Notes: generated from the sequence alone by a model not told the origin. 45,986 nt of DNA from Bradyrhizobium sp. NAS96.2 (GCF_001908235.1 NZ_LGHK01000162.1:1-45986), one strand, 5' to 3'; shown: positions 16,456-25,677, numbered from the stretch's first letter. Made by a program: numbers and translations.

Positions 16456-17523
16456 CTATTCCGCGCTCGCCACCAGCTTGAAGCGCGGCTTGGCTTCCAT
16501 CAGACTGCGATAGGCGGCGAGATAGTCGAGCGCCATCCGGCGTGCCGTGAAGCGGGTCTCGAACTGCTTGCGGATCGCGTCGCGGTTGAGCGTCGACAGG
16601 CGGCCGACGGAGGAGATCGCGCTGATCTCGTCCTCGACGATGAAACCGGTCAGGCCATCCTCGATGATCTCGGGTACCGAGCCGCGGTTATACGCAATGA
16701 CGGGCGTGCCGCAGGCCATCGCTTCGATCATCACGAGACCAAACGGCTCCGGCCAGTCGATTGGAACCAGGAGCCCGATCGCGCCGCTGAGAAAATCCGG
16801 CTTCTCGCGGTCGCTGATCTCGCCGATGAATTCGACCAGCGGATTGTTCGTGATCAGCGGCTTGATCAACTCGTCGTAATATTCCTGGTCGGCGCGGTCG
16901 ACCTTGGCCGCAATCTTCAGCGGAATGCCGCAACGGGTTGCGATCTTGATCGCACGATCGACGCCCTTCTCCGGCGCGATGCGGCCGAGCACGGCGAGAT
17001 AGGACTGCCTGGCCGGTTGCGGCGTCAGCAAATTCTCTGGCAGGCCGTGATGGATGGTGCGCACCCAGTGTGCCTGCGGCACCGGCCGCCGCTGCGCATT
17101 GGAGATCGAGATCACCGGGATCTTGGAGAAGGTGTTGAAGACGGGCTGATGCTCCGGCAGGTCGAGCCGGCCGTGCAGCGTGGTCACGAACGGCGTCGGC
17201 TGCCGCGCGAACAGCGACCATGGGTAATAGTCGAGATGGCAGTGCAGGAAGTCGAATTCCTCGTCGTCGGCTTTCTGCCGGACCCGCTCCAGCATCACCA
17301 TGTGCAGCGCATTGGGGTCACGGACGGAGCCGTCGAGCCGCAGGGCCTTCGGCCAGGTCGCATCGAGCTTCGCGGAGGTCTGTGAGTCGCCACTGGCGAA
17401 CAACGTCACGTCATGTCCAAGTGTTACAAGTTCTTCGGTCAGCCAGTGCACGACCCGTTCGGTGCCGCCGTAGAGCTTGGGGGGAACAGCCTCCGTCAGC
17501 GGGGCAACCTGCGCGATGCGCAT
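16456..17523 (-). CDS. Glycosyltransferase family 4 (GT-B retaining)
   Basis: A cytoplasmic or membrane-associated sugar transferase of 355 residues. The N-terminal donor-side glycine loop is PPKLYGGTERVVHWL (14-28). The sugar-nucleotide site has R181 and K186 in LGRIAPEKGVD and the family EPFGLVMIE (259-267), the E-x7-E motif of retaining GT4 enzymes. Its start is ATG 17523, which matches the family opening MRIAQVAP; the upstream extension to 17607 is not conserved-looking. The donor and acceptor are unknown. It diverges from an ABC exporter, with a glycogen-debranching-type glucosidase next, which suggests glucan or glycoconjugate metabolism. Confidence 0.87.
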   Translation of the reverse strand: MRIAQVAPLTEAVPPKLYGGTERVVHWLTEELVTLGHDVTLFASGDSQTSAKLDATWPKALRLDGSVRDPNALHMVMLERVRQKADDEEFDFLHCHLDYYPWSLFARQPTPFVTTLHGRLDLPEHQPVFNTFSKIPVISISNAQRRPVPQAHWVRTIHHGLPENLLTPQPARQSYLAVLGRIAPEKGVDRAIKIATRCGIPLKIAAKVDRADQEYYDELIKPLITNNPLVEFIGEISDREKPDFLSGAIGLLVPIDWPEPFGLVMIEAMACGTPVIAYNRGSVPEIIEDGLTGFIVEDEISAISSVGRLSTLNRDAIRKQFETRFTARRMALDYLAAYRSLMEAKPRFKLVASAE

Positions 17524-17834
17524 TTCTCCGTCTCCTGTTTGTGATGTGAGTGAACCCTCAGCCCTCTGATGGCACCGGACATGCCGAAGACGGGAACGTT
17601 CTCGCACGTGCGAGGTTCCTTAGATGTGGGAGATCTGTCGCTTCTTTCTTCGATCACACTCTGGTCTTGCTGATGCCATCACGCTCCAACACGTTTTTGC
17701 CGACGCCAGCGTTGCAAAATTGTTGCGCACTGATGGCTGCATCAAGGAATCCCACCGCCGCCCTTCACGTCATCGTGCACGAGAGCTTCGACTAAAATTT
17801 TCTCGTTCACCTTCAACAGGTTTTGCAGGACGTC
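17524..17834. other. Divergent promoter region, glycosyltransferase / ABC exporter
   Basis: This stretch of about 310 bases separates two genes that point away from each other, so it should hold both promoters. The clearest structure is the perfect 14-bp palindrome ctcgcacgtgcgag (17601-17614), flanked by ggaac on the left and gttcc on the right. A short plus-strand reading frame (17550-17795) resembles no known protein and I do not call it a gene. Confidence 0.45.
17601..17614. promoter_or_regulatory. 14-bp palindrome in a divergent promoter region
   Basis: ctcgcacgtgcgag is its own reverse complement. The flanks ggaac (17593-17597) and gttcc (17615-17619) extend the symmetry with a three-base offset. 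It lies about 80 bases from the glycosyltransferase start and about 220 from the exporter start. A binding site for a dimeric regulator is plausible; no candidate regulator is encoded nearby. Confidence 0.35.
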
Positions 17835-19598
17835 ATGGACCATCTGTCAGGATATGCGCATCGCCCGTTCCCCTTTGTGCTGCGCTATCTGCGCCGGCGG
17901 CTTCCGTCGCATGTTGTGATCTTGTCGGCCGTCGTCGCAGCGGTTGCCTGCTCGGTAGGCACGCAATACGGTGTGAAGAATCTGGTCGATGCGTTGTCGG
18001 CGGGGCCGTCGGCCGCGAATGGCGTATGGCTGGCATTCGCTCTGCTCATGTCGCTGATCGCAGCCGACAACTTCATGTGGCGGATCGCGAGCTGGACCGC
18101 GAGCTACACCTTCGTCAGCGTCACCGGCGACCTGCGCCGCGATATGTTCCGCCATCTCACCGGCCACGCGCCGAGCTATTTCACCGACCGGCTGCCGGGC
18201 ATGCTGACCAGCCGGATCACCGCGACGTCGAACGCGGTGTACACTGTCGAGAACATGTTCGTGTGGAATGTGTTGCCGCCTTGCATCGCGACCTTCGCGG
18301 CGATCACCCTGGTTGGAACCGTCAGCGTGACGATGTCGGCGGTGCTGGTCCTGATCGCGGGAACCATGGTGGTGGCAATGTTCCGCATGGCCGCCGCCGG
18401 CAGGCCGCTGCATGACGATTTCGCCAGCCGGGCGGCCGCGGTCGACGGCGAAATGGTCGACGTCATCAACAACCTGCCGCTGGTGCGTGCGTTCTGCGGC
18501 CTCGGCTACGAGCACGATCGCTTCGACGCGACGGTGAATCGGGAACTCGTCGCGCGCGGCCGTTCCCTGCGCTATCTCGAAAAGCTCCGCCTCGTTCACG
18601 CCGCTGTGACCGTGATCCTGACCATCGCGATGCTGGCCTGGGCGCTCTCGCTCTGGCAGCAGGGGCAGGCCACCACCGGCGACGTCGTGCTGGTGTGCAC
18701 GCTCGGCATCTCGATCCTGAGCGCCACCCGCGATCTCGCCGTCGCGCTGGTCGACGTCACCCAGCATGTCGCCCGTTTGACCGAGGCGCTGGCGACGCTG
18801 TTGCAGCCGCATGAACTGAAGGACCATCCGGAAGCCGAGGCGCTGGTGAAGAGCGGCGCGGCGATCGCCTTCAATAACGTCTCGTTCCGCTATCCCGGCG
18901 GCTTGCAGGTGTTCGAGCGCTTCAGCCTGCGCATCCAGCCCGGCCAGCGGGTCGGCCTGGTCGGCCAGTCCGGCGGCGGCAAGTCAACATTGTTTACCCT
19001 TCTGCAGCGCTTCTACGACGTCGAGCAGGGCCACATCACGGTCGATGGCCAGGATATCTCCCGCGTCACCCAGCAGAGCCTGCGCGCGGCGATCTCGGTG
19101 GTGCCGCAGGACATCTCGCTGTTCCACCGCTCGATCCTGGAGAACATCCGCTACGGCCGGCCGGACGCCACCGACGACGAGGTGTTGCGGGCGGCGATCG
19201 CGGCGCGCTGCGACTTCATCGAAAGCCTGCCCGAGGGCATGAACACCATCGTCGGCGACCGCGGCATCAAGGTCTCGGGCGGCCAGCGCCAGCGCATCGC
19301 GATCGCGCGCGCCTTCCTGAAGGACGCGCCGATCCTGCTGCTCGACGAGGCGACCGCGGCGCTCGATGCCGAATCCGAGGAGGCGATCCGCGAGGCGTTG
19401 TCGCGCCTGATGCGCGGGCGTACCGTGGTGGCGATCGCGCACCGCCTCGCGACGCTGCGCAGCTTCGATCGCGTGGTCGTGCTGCAGGGCGGCCGGATCG
19501 TCGAGGACGGTCCGCCCGATATCCTGGTGAAGGGAGGGGGCCCCTACCGCGACCTCGTGGCCCGCGAGATGGGCCGCCTCTCCACCAGCGCGGCCTGA
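17835..19598 (+). CDS. ABC exporter, fused membrane and ATPase domains (MsbA-like)
   Basis: A half-transporter of 587 residues that should dimerise in the inner membrane. The N-terminal membrane domain covers about residues 20-310. The ATPase domain has Walker A GQSGGGKST (377-385), signature VSGGQRQR (from 480), Walker B ILLLDEAT (from 500) and the switch histidine in IAHRL (536). All ATPase motifs are intact. The ATG at 17835 is chosen; cagga lies just before it, and TTG 17823 is an alternative. Exporters of this class move lipids, lipid-linked sugars or drugs. Neighbouring glycosyltransferase and glucosidase genes make a glucan or glycolipid cargo possible, which is inference. Confidence 0.87.
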   Translation: MDHLSGYAHRPFPFVLRYLRRRLPSHVVILSAVVAAVACSVGTQYGVKNLVDALSAGPSAANGVWLAFALLMSLIAADNFMWRIASWTASYTFVSVTGDLRRDMFRHLTGHAPSYFTDRLPGMLTSRITATSNAVYTVENMFVWNVLPPCIATFAAITLVGTVSVTMSAVLVLIAGTMVVAMFRMAAAGRPLHDDFASRAAAVDGEMVDVINNLPLVRAFCGLGYEHDRFDATVNRELVARGRSLRYLEKLRLVHAAVTVILTIAMLAWALSLWQQGQATTGDVVLVCTLGISILSATRDLAVALVDVTQHVARLTEALATLLQPHELKDHPEAEALVKSGAAIAFNNVSFRYPGGLQVFERFSLRIQPGQRVGLVGQSGGGKSTLFTLLQRFYDVEQGHITVDGQDISRVTQQSLRAAISVVPQDISLFHRSILENIRYGRPDATDDEVLRAAIAARCDFIESLPEGMNTIVGDRGIKVSGGQRQRIAIARAFLKDAPILLLDEATAALDAESEEAIREALSRLMRGRTVVAIAHRLATLRSFDRVVVLQGGRIVEDGPPDILVKGGGPYRDLVAREMGRLSTSAA

Positions 19599-19682
19599 CC
19601 CCGCGGCATCAAGCGCGTTCTTGCGTTCCAGTGCGTTCGTTCGAGTCAGGAAAACGGCCAATAAAAGTCGCCAGAGGTTCAG

Positions 19683-21884
19683 ATGGCAGCTGACGTCGTT
19701 ACGCAGATCATTACTGCTCGCATCACTGAGCACGTCGCCGAATCGCCGTTCTACATTCCGATGACCGGGCCCGCGGCGCGGCCGCGGCGCTCGCTCAAGC
19801 ATGACGACACCTTCATCGTGCTCGACAGCCATGGCGACATCGGCGCCTCGGCCGGCGGGCCCGACGGCCTGTTCAACGCCGACACGCGCTACCTTGCGCG
19901 GCTGGAAATGGTGCTGGAGGACGTGCAGCCGCTGCTGCTCGGCTCCAACATGCGCGACGACAATTCGGCGCTGACGGTCGATCTCACCAATTCCGACGTC
20001 TATCGCGACGGCCGTCTCACGCTGCAGAAGGACACGCTGCACATCGTGCGCTCGATCTTCCTGTGGCGCGGCACCGCCTATCAGCGCATCGGCCTGCAGA
20101 ACCACGGCGAGCATGCCGCGAGCTTCGATCTCACGCTGCTGTTCGACAATGATTTCGCCGACCTGTTCGAGGTGCGCGGCGAGCGGCGGCCGCGGCGCGG
20201 CATCGGCTCGAGCAAGCTGCTCGGCCCGACCGACGTCGTGTTGGAATATTGCGGGCTCGACGAGGTATCGCGGATCACCGCGCTGCATTTCGATCCGCGG
20301 CCGACCCGGCTGTCGGTCAACGCCGCCACCTATCATTTCGACCTCGAGCCCGCGCAGGTCACCTCTCTGTTCGTCGCGGTGTCCTGCAACAAGCCGATCA
20401 TGCAGAAGCCGGTGCCGTTCTTCCGCGGGCTCCTGGCACATCGTCGCGAGATGCGGAATTCGTCGGCCGGTGCGGCCTCGATCGAGACCTCGAACAACAT
20501 CTTCAACGAGGTGCTGTGCCAGGCGATGGCCGACCTCAACATGCTGATGACGGAGACGCCGCAGGGCCGTTATCCCTACGCCGGCATTCCCTGGTACTCG
20601 ACGACATTCGGCCGCGACGGGCTGATCACGGCGCTGCAGATGCTGTGGGTCGATCCGCGGATCGCCAAGGGCGTGCTGAAGCGGCTGGCGCTGTTCCAGG
20701 CCAAGGCGGTCGATCCGCTGGCCGATGCCGCACCGGGCAAGATCCTGCACGAGATGCGCGGCGGCGAGATGGCCTCGCTTCGCGAGGTGCCGTTCGCGCA
20801 TTACTACGGCAGCGTGGATTCGACTCCGCTGTTCGTGCTGCTCGCCGGGCTCTATCTGCAGCGTACCGACGATGTGGAGACGTTGCGCGAGCTGTGGCCC
20901 GCGGTCGAGGCCGGCTTGCAATGGATCGACGGTCCCGGCGATCCCGATCGCGATGGTTTCGTCGAGTACCAGCGCGCGACCGAAGAGGGCCTCCGGAACC
21001 AGGGCTGGAAGGACTCCTTCGACGCCATCTTCCATGCCGATGGAACGCTCGCCGAGGGCAATATCGCGCTGGCGGAAGTGCAGGGCTATGTGTTCGCCGG
21101 CAAGCGGCTTGCCGCGCGTGCCGCGCGCCAGCTCGGCTTTGCGGACAAGGCCGCCAAGCTCGATGCCGAGGCGGAGCGGCTGCGCGCGCGGTTCGAGGAG
21201 GCATTCTGGTGCGAGGAGCTCGGCACCTATGCGCTCGCGCTCGACGGCGCCAAGCAGCAATGCAGGGTGCGCACGTCGAATGCCGGACAGACCCTGTTTT
21301 CGGGCATGGTGCGGGAAGACCGCGCGCGACGGGTCGCCGCCGATCTGATGAGCCAGAAATTCTTTTCGGGTTGGGGCATCCGCACCGTCGCCACGGGCGA
21401 GGCGCGCTACAACCCGATGTCCTATCACGACGGCTCGATCTGGCCGCATGACAATGCGCTGATCGCGCTCGGACTTGCGCGCTACGGCCTCAAGCATTCG
21501 GTCGCGCATCTGTTCAAGGGCCTGTTCGACGCCGCGAGCTATATGGAGCTGCGGCGCCTGCCGGAGCTGTTCTGCGGCTTCCGTCGCGAGCGCCGGCGCG
21601 GCCCGGTGCTTTATCCGGTGGCGTGCGCACCGCAGGCCTGGGCGAGCGCGACGCCGTTCACGTTGCTCGAGGCGGCGCTCGGGCTGGAATTCGACACCGC
21701 GCGCGGCGAGATCAGGCTGCGTGATCCGTGCCTGCCGGAATTCCTCAACGACGTGGTGCTGCGCGATCTCATGCTCGGCGCGTCCAGCGTCGATCTGCGG
21801 CTGCGCCGCCACGGCGACGAGGTGTCACTCGAAGTGTTGCGCACGCGCGGCCAGATCCAGGTGTCGATCGTGCTGACGCATTGA
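19683..21884 (+). CDS. Glycogen debranching-type amylo-alpha-1,6-glucosidase
   Basis: A protein of 733 residues with a beta-rich N-terminal domain (about 30-240, opening LKHDDTFIVLDSHGDIG and GLFNADTRYLARLEM) and a C-terminal (alpha/alpha)6-type catalytic domain. Conserved signatures are STTFGRDGLITALQMLW (from residue 306) and DGSIWPHDNALIALGL (from about 583). The family removes alpha-1,6 branches or hydrolyses related glucans, acting in the cytoplasm. It follows the ABC exporter by 84 bases on the same strand. A glycogen synthase lies about 5 kb on, so alpha-glucan turnover is a fair reading. Some proteins with this domain pair act on other glycosides, so the substrate is not certain. Confidence 0.86.
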   Translation: MAADVVTQIITARITEHVAESPFYIPMTGPAARPRRSLKHDDTFIVLDSHGDIGASAGGPDGLFNADTRYLARLEMVLEDVQPLLLGSNMRDDNSALTVDLTNSDVYRDGRLTLQKDTLHIVRSIFLWRGTAYQRIGLQNHGEHAASFDLTLLFDNDFADLFEVRGERRPRRGIGSSKLLGPTDVVLEYCGLDEVSRITALHFDPRPTRLSVNAATYHFDLEPAQVTSLFVAVSCNKPIMQKPVPFFRGLLAHRREMRNSSAGAASIETSNNIFNEVLCQAMADLNMLMTETPQGRYPYAGIPWYSTTFGRDGLITALQMLWVDPRIAKGVLKRLALFQAKAVDPLADAAPGKILHEMRGGEMASLREVPFAHYYGSVDSTPLFVLLAGLYLQRTDDVETLRELWPAVEAGLQWIDGPGDPDRDGFVEYQRATEEGLRNQGWKDSFDAIFHADGTLAEGNIALAEVQGYVFAGKRLAARAARQLGFADKAAKLDAEAERLRARFEEAFWCEELGTYALALDGAKQQCRVRTSNAGQTLFSGMVREDRARRVAADLMSQKFFSGWGIRTVATGEARYNPMSYHDGSIWPHDNALIALGLARYGLKHSVAHLFKGLFDAASYMELRRLPELFCGFRRERRRGPVLYPVACAPQAWASATPFTLLEAALGLEFDTARGEIRLRDPCLPEFLNDVVLRDLMLGASSVDLRLRRHGDEVSLEVLRTRGQIQVSIVLTH

Positions 21885-21942
21885 GTGTCGTCGCGCGGCG
21901 CGGAGTGTCGTCGCGCGGCATGGAGCGTCGTCGCGCGACATG
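21883..21942. repeat. Three tandem 20-bp units
   Basis: Three consecutive units begin at 21883, 21903 and 21923. Units 1 and 2 differ at two positions, and unit 3 differs from unit 2 at two positions. The common core is gtcgtcgcgcg. The first unit begins inside the stop codon of the glucosidase gene and the array ends 33 bases before the PRC-barrel gene start. It may be a slippage product or a set of binding sites in the leader of the next gene. Confidence 0.85.
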
Positions 21943-21975
21943 CGCGCGCTAGGGAAATCGTGGGGAGAGAGTAAC

Positions 21976-22503
21976 ATGCGTCCGAGGGTCATGGTTATAC
22001 TGGTCGCAGCGGCGCTGCTGACATGCGCTGGTGTCCGTGCTGCCGACGACGCAGTGCCGTCGCCCACGCCATCGCCGCCCCCGGCTGCGCAGGCAACTCC
22101 TGCGCCGCCGGCCGCTGCGGCACCGAAAGAGCAGGCCAAGGAGCCGTCGCCGCCACCTTCGGTGACCGTGATCGGGGCGCGCGATGCGCACGGCATTCTC
22201 GGGCGCGATGTTCGCAGTTCCGCCAATGAGGACATGGGCCGTATCGTCGACGTCATCGTCGACCGCGACGGCAAGGTGCGCGCCGCGGTGATCGATTTCG
22301 GAGGCTTTCTTGGCGTCGGCAGCCGCAAGATCGTGGTCGACTGGAACGCGCTGCGGTTTGCCGGCGTTTCCAGCAAGAGCGACAGCATCACGCTGGACCT
22401 CAACAAGCAGCAGGTGAGCGCTGCGCCGGAATACAAGGAAGATACGCCGCTGATCGTGCTGGGCGCGGCCGGCAATCTCCATCCATGGGATTACGAGCAT
22501 TAG
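21976..22503 (+). CDS. Exported PRC-barrel domain protein
   Basis: A protein of 175 residues. It has a signal peptide (hydrophobic MVILVAAALLTCAG, cleavage likely near VRA|AD at residue 22), then a Pro/Ala-rich linker, then a PRC-barrel domain. The domain contains GILGRDVRSSANEDMGRIVD and VRAAVIDFGGFLGVGSRK. PRC-barrels occur in RimM and in photosynthetic reaction-centre H subunits; many exported stand-alone versions have no known role. ATG 21976 follows ggggagagag and gives a clean signal peptide; the start at 21940 would add twelve non-hydrophobic residues. A periplasmic location is likely. Confidence 0.82.
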   Translation: MRPRVMVILVAAALLTCAGVRAADDAVPSPTPSPPPAAQATPAPPAAAAPKEQAKEPSPPPSVTVIGARDAHGILGRDVRSSANEDMGRIVDVIVDRDGKVRAAVIDFGGFLGVGSRKIVVDWNALRFAGVSSKSDSITLDLNKQQVSAAPEYKEDTPLIVLGAAGNLHPWDYEH

Positions 22504-22591
22504 GGGGCAAAAGCTGGTCGCGCGTCCGAATTCTTCCTTCGAGACGGTTGGCGACGATCGTGGTGAGCGATCTGCCGGCAGCACCAATATT

Positions 22592-23830
22592 GTGTCGATT
22601 GTCCCCAATCAGCCCGGCCGGGAGCCGCCCCACGCGCCGTCGCGCGAAAGCCAGCGCGGGCTCGACTGGTTCATCTTCTTCCTGGCCGACGTGCAGACCG
22701 GGTTTGGCCCGTTCATTGCGGTCTATCTGACGACCCAGAAATGGACCCAGGTCGAGATCGGCTTCGTGCTCTCGATCGGCGGCATCATCGGCCTGCTGGG
22801 CCAGATGCCGGGCGGGGCGATCGTCGATGCGGCGCGCTCGGAGCGCATTGTTGCGGGCTGCGCGGTGGCCGCGATCGGATCCGCCGCGCTGGCCTACGCG
22901 CTGTGGCCGATCTTTCCTGTGGTGACGCTCGCTGCGACGCTGCACGCGCTTGCAAGCTGCGTGCTGGGACCTGCGATCGCCGCGATCAGCCTAGGCCTGG
23001 TCGGGCCGCGGGCGATCGGCGAGCGGCTCGGCCGCAATGCTCGCTTCGCCTCGCTCGGCAGCGGTTCGGCGGCGGCGCTGATGGGGGCATGCGGCTATTT
23101 CTTGTCGAGCCGCTCGGTGTTCCTCGTGACCTTCATCCTGGCGATCCCGACCTTGTTGTCGCTGGCACGGATCCGCGAGCGCGAGATCGACATCGCGCAG
23201 GCTCATGGTGAGGTGAAGCGTGAGGTTCCCGACAAGCGCGCCACCAGTGTCTTCACCCTGGTGCGGCACCGGACACTGCTGATCTTTGCCGGCGCGATGA
23301 TGCTGTTTCAGCTGGCCAATGCCGCGATGCTGCCGCTGATGGCGGGCGTGGTCACCGCGCGGTCGAGCCAATGGGCGCCGGTTCTGATCGCGGCCTGCAT
23401 CATCGTGCCGCAGGCGATCGTCGCGTTGTGCTCGCCGTCGGTCGGCCGCAAGGCCCAGGCCTTGGGCCGGCGGCCATTGCTCCTGCTGGCCTTCGCCTCG
23501 CTGGCGATCCGCGGTGTATTGTTCGCAACGGTGCGCGATCCCTATCTGCTGGTCGCGGTGCAGATCTTCGACGGCGTCACCGCGGCGATCTTCAGCGTGA
23601 TGGTGCCGCTGATCGTGGCCGACGTGGCGTTCGGCAGCGGCCATTTCAACCTGGCGCAGGGGATTGTCGGAACCGCCGTCGGTATCGGCGCGTCGCTCAG
23701 CACGGTGCTCGCCGGCTATGTCAGCGACAAGCTCGGCAGCAGCACCGCCTTCATGGGCCTCGCCGGCGTCGCCGCGCTCGGGCTGTTCGTGATCTGGCTG
23801 GTGATGCCGGAGACGCGGCGGGCGGCATGA
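22592..23830 (+). CDS. MFS transporter
   Basis: An inner-membrane carrier of 412 residues with about twelve hydrophobic segments. It opens with LDWFIFFLADVQTGFGPFIAVYL and has the loop GQMPGGAIVDAARSER, which corresponds to the MFS motif between helices 2 and 3. The GTG at 22592 is the first start in frame, and I see no good ribosome binding site before it, so expression may be weak or coupled to the PRC-barrel gene 88 bases upstream. The substrate is unknown; drug or small-metabolite efflux is typical for this branch. Confidence 0.83.
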   Translation: MSIVPNQPGREPPHAPSRESQRGLDWFIFFLADVQTGFGPFIAVYLTTQKWTQVEIGFVLSIGGIIGLLGQMPGGAIVDAARSERIVAGCAVAAIGSAALAYALWPIFPVVTLAATLHALASCVLGPAIAAISLGLVGPRAIGERLGRNARFASLGSGSAAALMGACGYFLSSRSVFLVTFILAIPTLLSLARIREREIDIAQAHGEVKREVPDKRATSVFTLVRHRTLLIFAGAMMLFQLANAAMLPLMAGVVTARSSQWAPVLIAACIIVPQAIVALCSPSVGRKAQALGRRPLLLLAFASLAIRGVLFATVRDPYLLVAVQIFDGVTAAIFSVMVPLIVADVAFGSGHFNLAQGIVGTAVGIGASLSTVLAGYVSDKLGSSTAFMGLAGVAALGLFVIWLVMPETRRAA

Positions 23831-23993
23831 CGCAGGCAGGTTTGGCTCCCGGCGCCCTTCCTCATGGATGCGCCGTCATATATGAGTGATTTGCTGCTGG
23901 AACGAGCTGGTAGTCCCCTGGATTAATCAATCCAAAATCGTGATCTGGTAGGGATCGGCGCAGCGCGGGCAGGCATTTCGACCGAGGAATGGC

Positions 23994-25619
23994 ATGGAAA
24001 ATCGTACGACAACGGCGCAAATCACCGAAGCGATGCGGCGTTGGGGGCCTCCCGCCTTTGTGACTTTCGCGGCCATGGTCACACTTGCGTCATTGACCGG
24101 CGGCGCCGCTGCAAAGCAGCAGCGCCTTGCGGGAACGATCGAGGCGACCGCGCCGCGCGCCGCGGGCGAGCCGATCATGGCGATCGTGTCGATCAGCGCC
24201 CAGAAGGTGACCTTCTACGACGCCGACGGCTGGATTTACCGCGCGCCGGTATCGAGCGGCGTCAAGGGACGCGAAACGCCGGCCGGCGTCTTTGCGCTGG
24301 TCGAGAAGGACAAGGACCATCACTCAACCATGTACGACGATGCCTGGATGCCGAACATGCAGCGCATCACCTGGAACGGCGTCGCGCTACACGGCGGGCC
24401 GCTGCCGGGATATGCCGCCTCCCACGGCTGCGTGCGCATGCCCTATGACTTTGCCGAGAAGCTGTTCGACAAGACGCGCATCGGGATGCGGGTGATCATC
24501 GCGCCGAACGATGCGGCCCCGGTCGACTTCACCCATCCAGCCCTGTTCGTGCCGAACGCCCAGGCTATGGCAGATGCTCCGGCGCGCGCTGAAAAGCTCT
24601 CGCGCGAGGCGGCGGATGCCGCCAAGGTGGCCGACGAGGCCAAGAAGGCCTCCGCGGCCGCGACCAAGGAAGCAGCAATGTTCACGCCGGCGTCGCTGCG
24701 CAAACTGCAACAGATCAAGACCCGTGCCGACGCTGCGGTTGCGCTGGCCGACAAGACGCTCGCCAATGCCAAGACCGACCAGGCCAAGGCACGCGCCGAG
24801 GACCTGAAGCAGAAGGCGGTCGCCAAGGCGGCGGAAGCAACCACGCAATACGAGGCAGCCCAGGGCGACGCCAAGCCGAAGCTCGATGCCGCGGCGGCCG
24901 CAAAGGACGCCGCCAAGGCGGCCGAGGCCAAGAAGACCGATACCCAGAAGGCGGCGACCGAGGCGAAGCTCGCGCTGGAGCCGGTCTCGGTCTACATCAG
25001 CCGCGCGACGCAGAAGCTCTACGTCCGGCGCAACACCCACAAGCCATGGGCTGACGGCGGTGAGGTGTTCGATTCAAGCATCGAGGTTCCCGTCACCATT
25101 CGCGATCCGGACAAGCCGATCGGCACCCATATCTACACGGCGATGGCGCGCAACGACGCCGGCCTGCGCTGGACCGAGGTGACGATCGACGACGGCGACA
25201 ACGCCAAGGACGCGCTCGACCGCGTCACCATCCCGCAGGATGTGCTGGATCGGATCGCGCCGACCGCCGTGCCGCGCTCGTCGATCATCATCTCGGATGA
25301 GCCGTTGAGCGCCGAGACCAACTACCGCACCGAGTTCGTCGCCGTGCTGAGCAACCAGCCCCAGGGCGGTTTCATCACGCGCAAGCCGACCCGGCCCACG
25401 GAAACCGACGACATGGTTGCGAGCGGGGATGACGACGGCTTCGGCTTCTTCACCCAGCGCAGCTGGAATCCGCAGACACCGACCCGGTATGGCTATCCCC
25501 AATACGGCAACCCCCAGGCGCCGACCCAGTACGGCACGCCGTATTATGGCAATCCGCAGGCCGCCAATCCGCGGCGGCGCGGCGGCCAGTATTACTGGCA
25601 GTCGCAACAGGACTGGTAG
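23994..25619 (+). CDS. L,D-transpeptidase (YkuD) with a second, cysteine-less domain
   Basis: A predicted envelope protein of 541 residues. After a basic N-terminus and hydrophobic stretch (about 20-40), the first YkuD domain (about 60-170) carries the catalytic set H133 and S-H-G-C146-V-R. L,D-transpeptidases make 3-3 crosslinks in peptidoglycan or attach proteins to it. An Ala/Lys/Glu-rich predicted coiled coil fills about 190-320. A second region (about 325-450) resembles a YkuD domain again (VYISRATQKLYVRR, PIGTHIYTAM, SIIISDEPLS) but shows no SxGC motif. The tail is rich in Tyr, Pro, Gln and Gly, with GNPQA repeated. The coiled coil could reach across the periplasm. A hairpin after the stop separates it from the convergent methyltransferase. 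Confidence 0.87.
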   Translation: MENRTTTAQITEAMRRWGPPAFVTFAAMVTLASLTGGAAAKQQRLAGTIEATAPRAAGEPIMAIVSISAQKVTFYDADGWIYRAPVSSGVKGRETPAGVFALVEKDKDHHSTMYDDAWMPNMQRITWNGVALHGGPLPGYAASHGCVRMPYDFAEKLFDKTRIGMRVIIAPNDAAPVDFTHPALFVPNAQAMADAPARAEKLSREAADAAKVADEAKKASAAATKEAAMFTPASLRKLQQIKTRADAAVALADKTLANAKTDQAKARAEDLKQKAVAKAAEATTQYEAAQGDAKPKLDAAAAAKDAAKAAEAKKTDTQKAATEAKLALEPVSVYISRATQKLYVRRNTHKPWADGGEVFDSSIEVPVTIRDPDKPIGTHIYTAMARNDAGLRWTEVTIDDGDNAKDALDRVTIPQDVLDRIAPTAVPRSSIIISDEPLSAETNYRTEFVAVLSNQPQGGFITRKPTRPTETDDMVASGDDDGFGFFTQRSWNPQTPTRYGYPQYGNPQAPTQYGTPYYGNPQAANPRRRGGQYYWQSQQDW

Positions 25620-25638
25620 TCGGGCACATTGTGAGCCT

Positions 25639-25662
25639 GGACGGCGGTTTTACCCGCCGTCC
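25639..25662. terminator. Hairpin between convergent genes
   Basis: ggacggcgg (25639-25647) pairs perfectly with ccgccgtcc (25654-25662) across a 6-base loop. It lies 20 bases after the L,D-transpeptidase stop and 16 before the end of the convergent methyltransferase gene. It could end transcription from both sides, but no T-run follows on either strand. Confidence 0.5.
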
Positions 25663-25677
25663 AATCGGGCAGCGCCG

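Noticed and set aside
17550..17795. Small plus-strand gene in the divergent promoter region
   Set aside because: The 81-codon frame has no recognisable domain or good ribosome binding site and overlaps the region where both promoters should lie.
18984..21812. Minus-strand open frame of 942 codons opposite the ABC exporter and glucosidase genes
   Set aside because: It is antisense to two well-supported genes. Its protein is Arg, Gln, Ala and His rich with no domain, as expected for the shadow frame of GC-rich coding DNA.
21883..21942. CRISPR-like array
   Set aside because: The units abut directly without spacers and there are only three; no cas gene is present.
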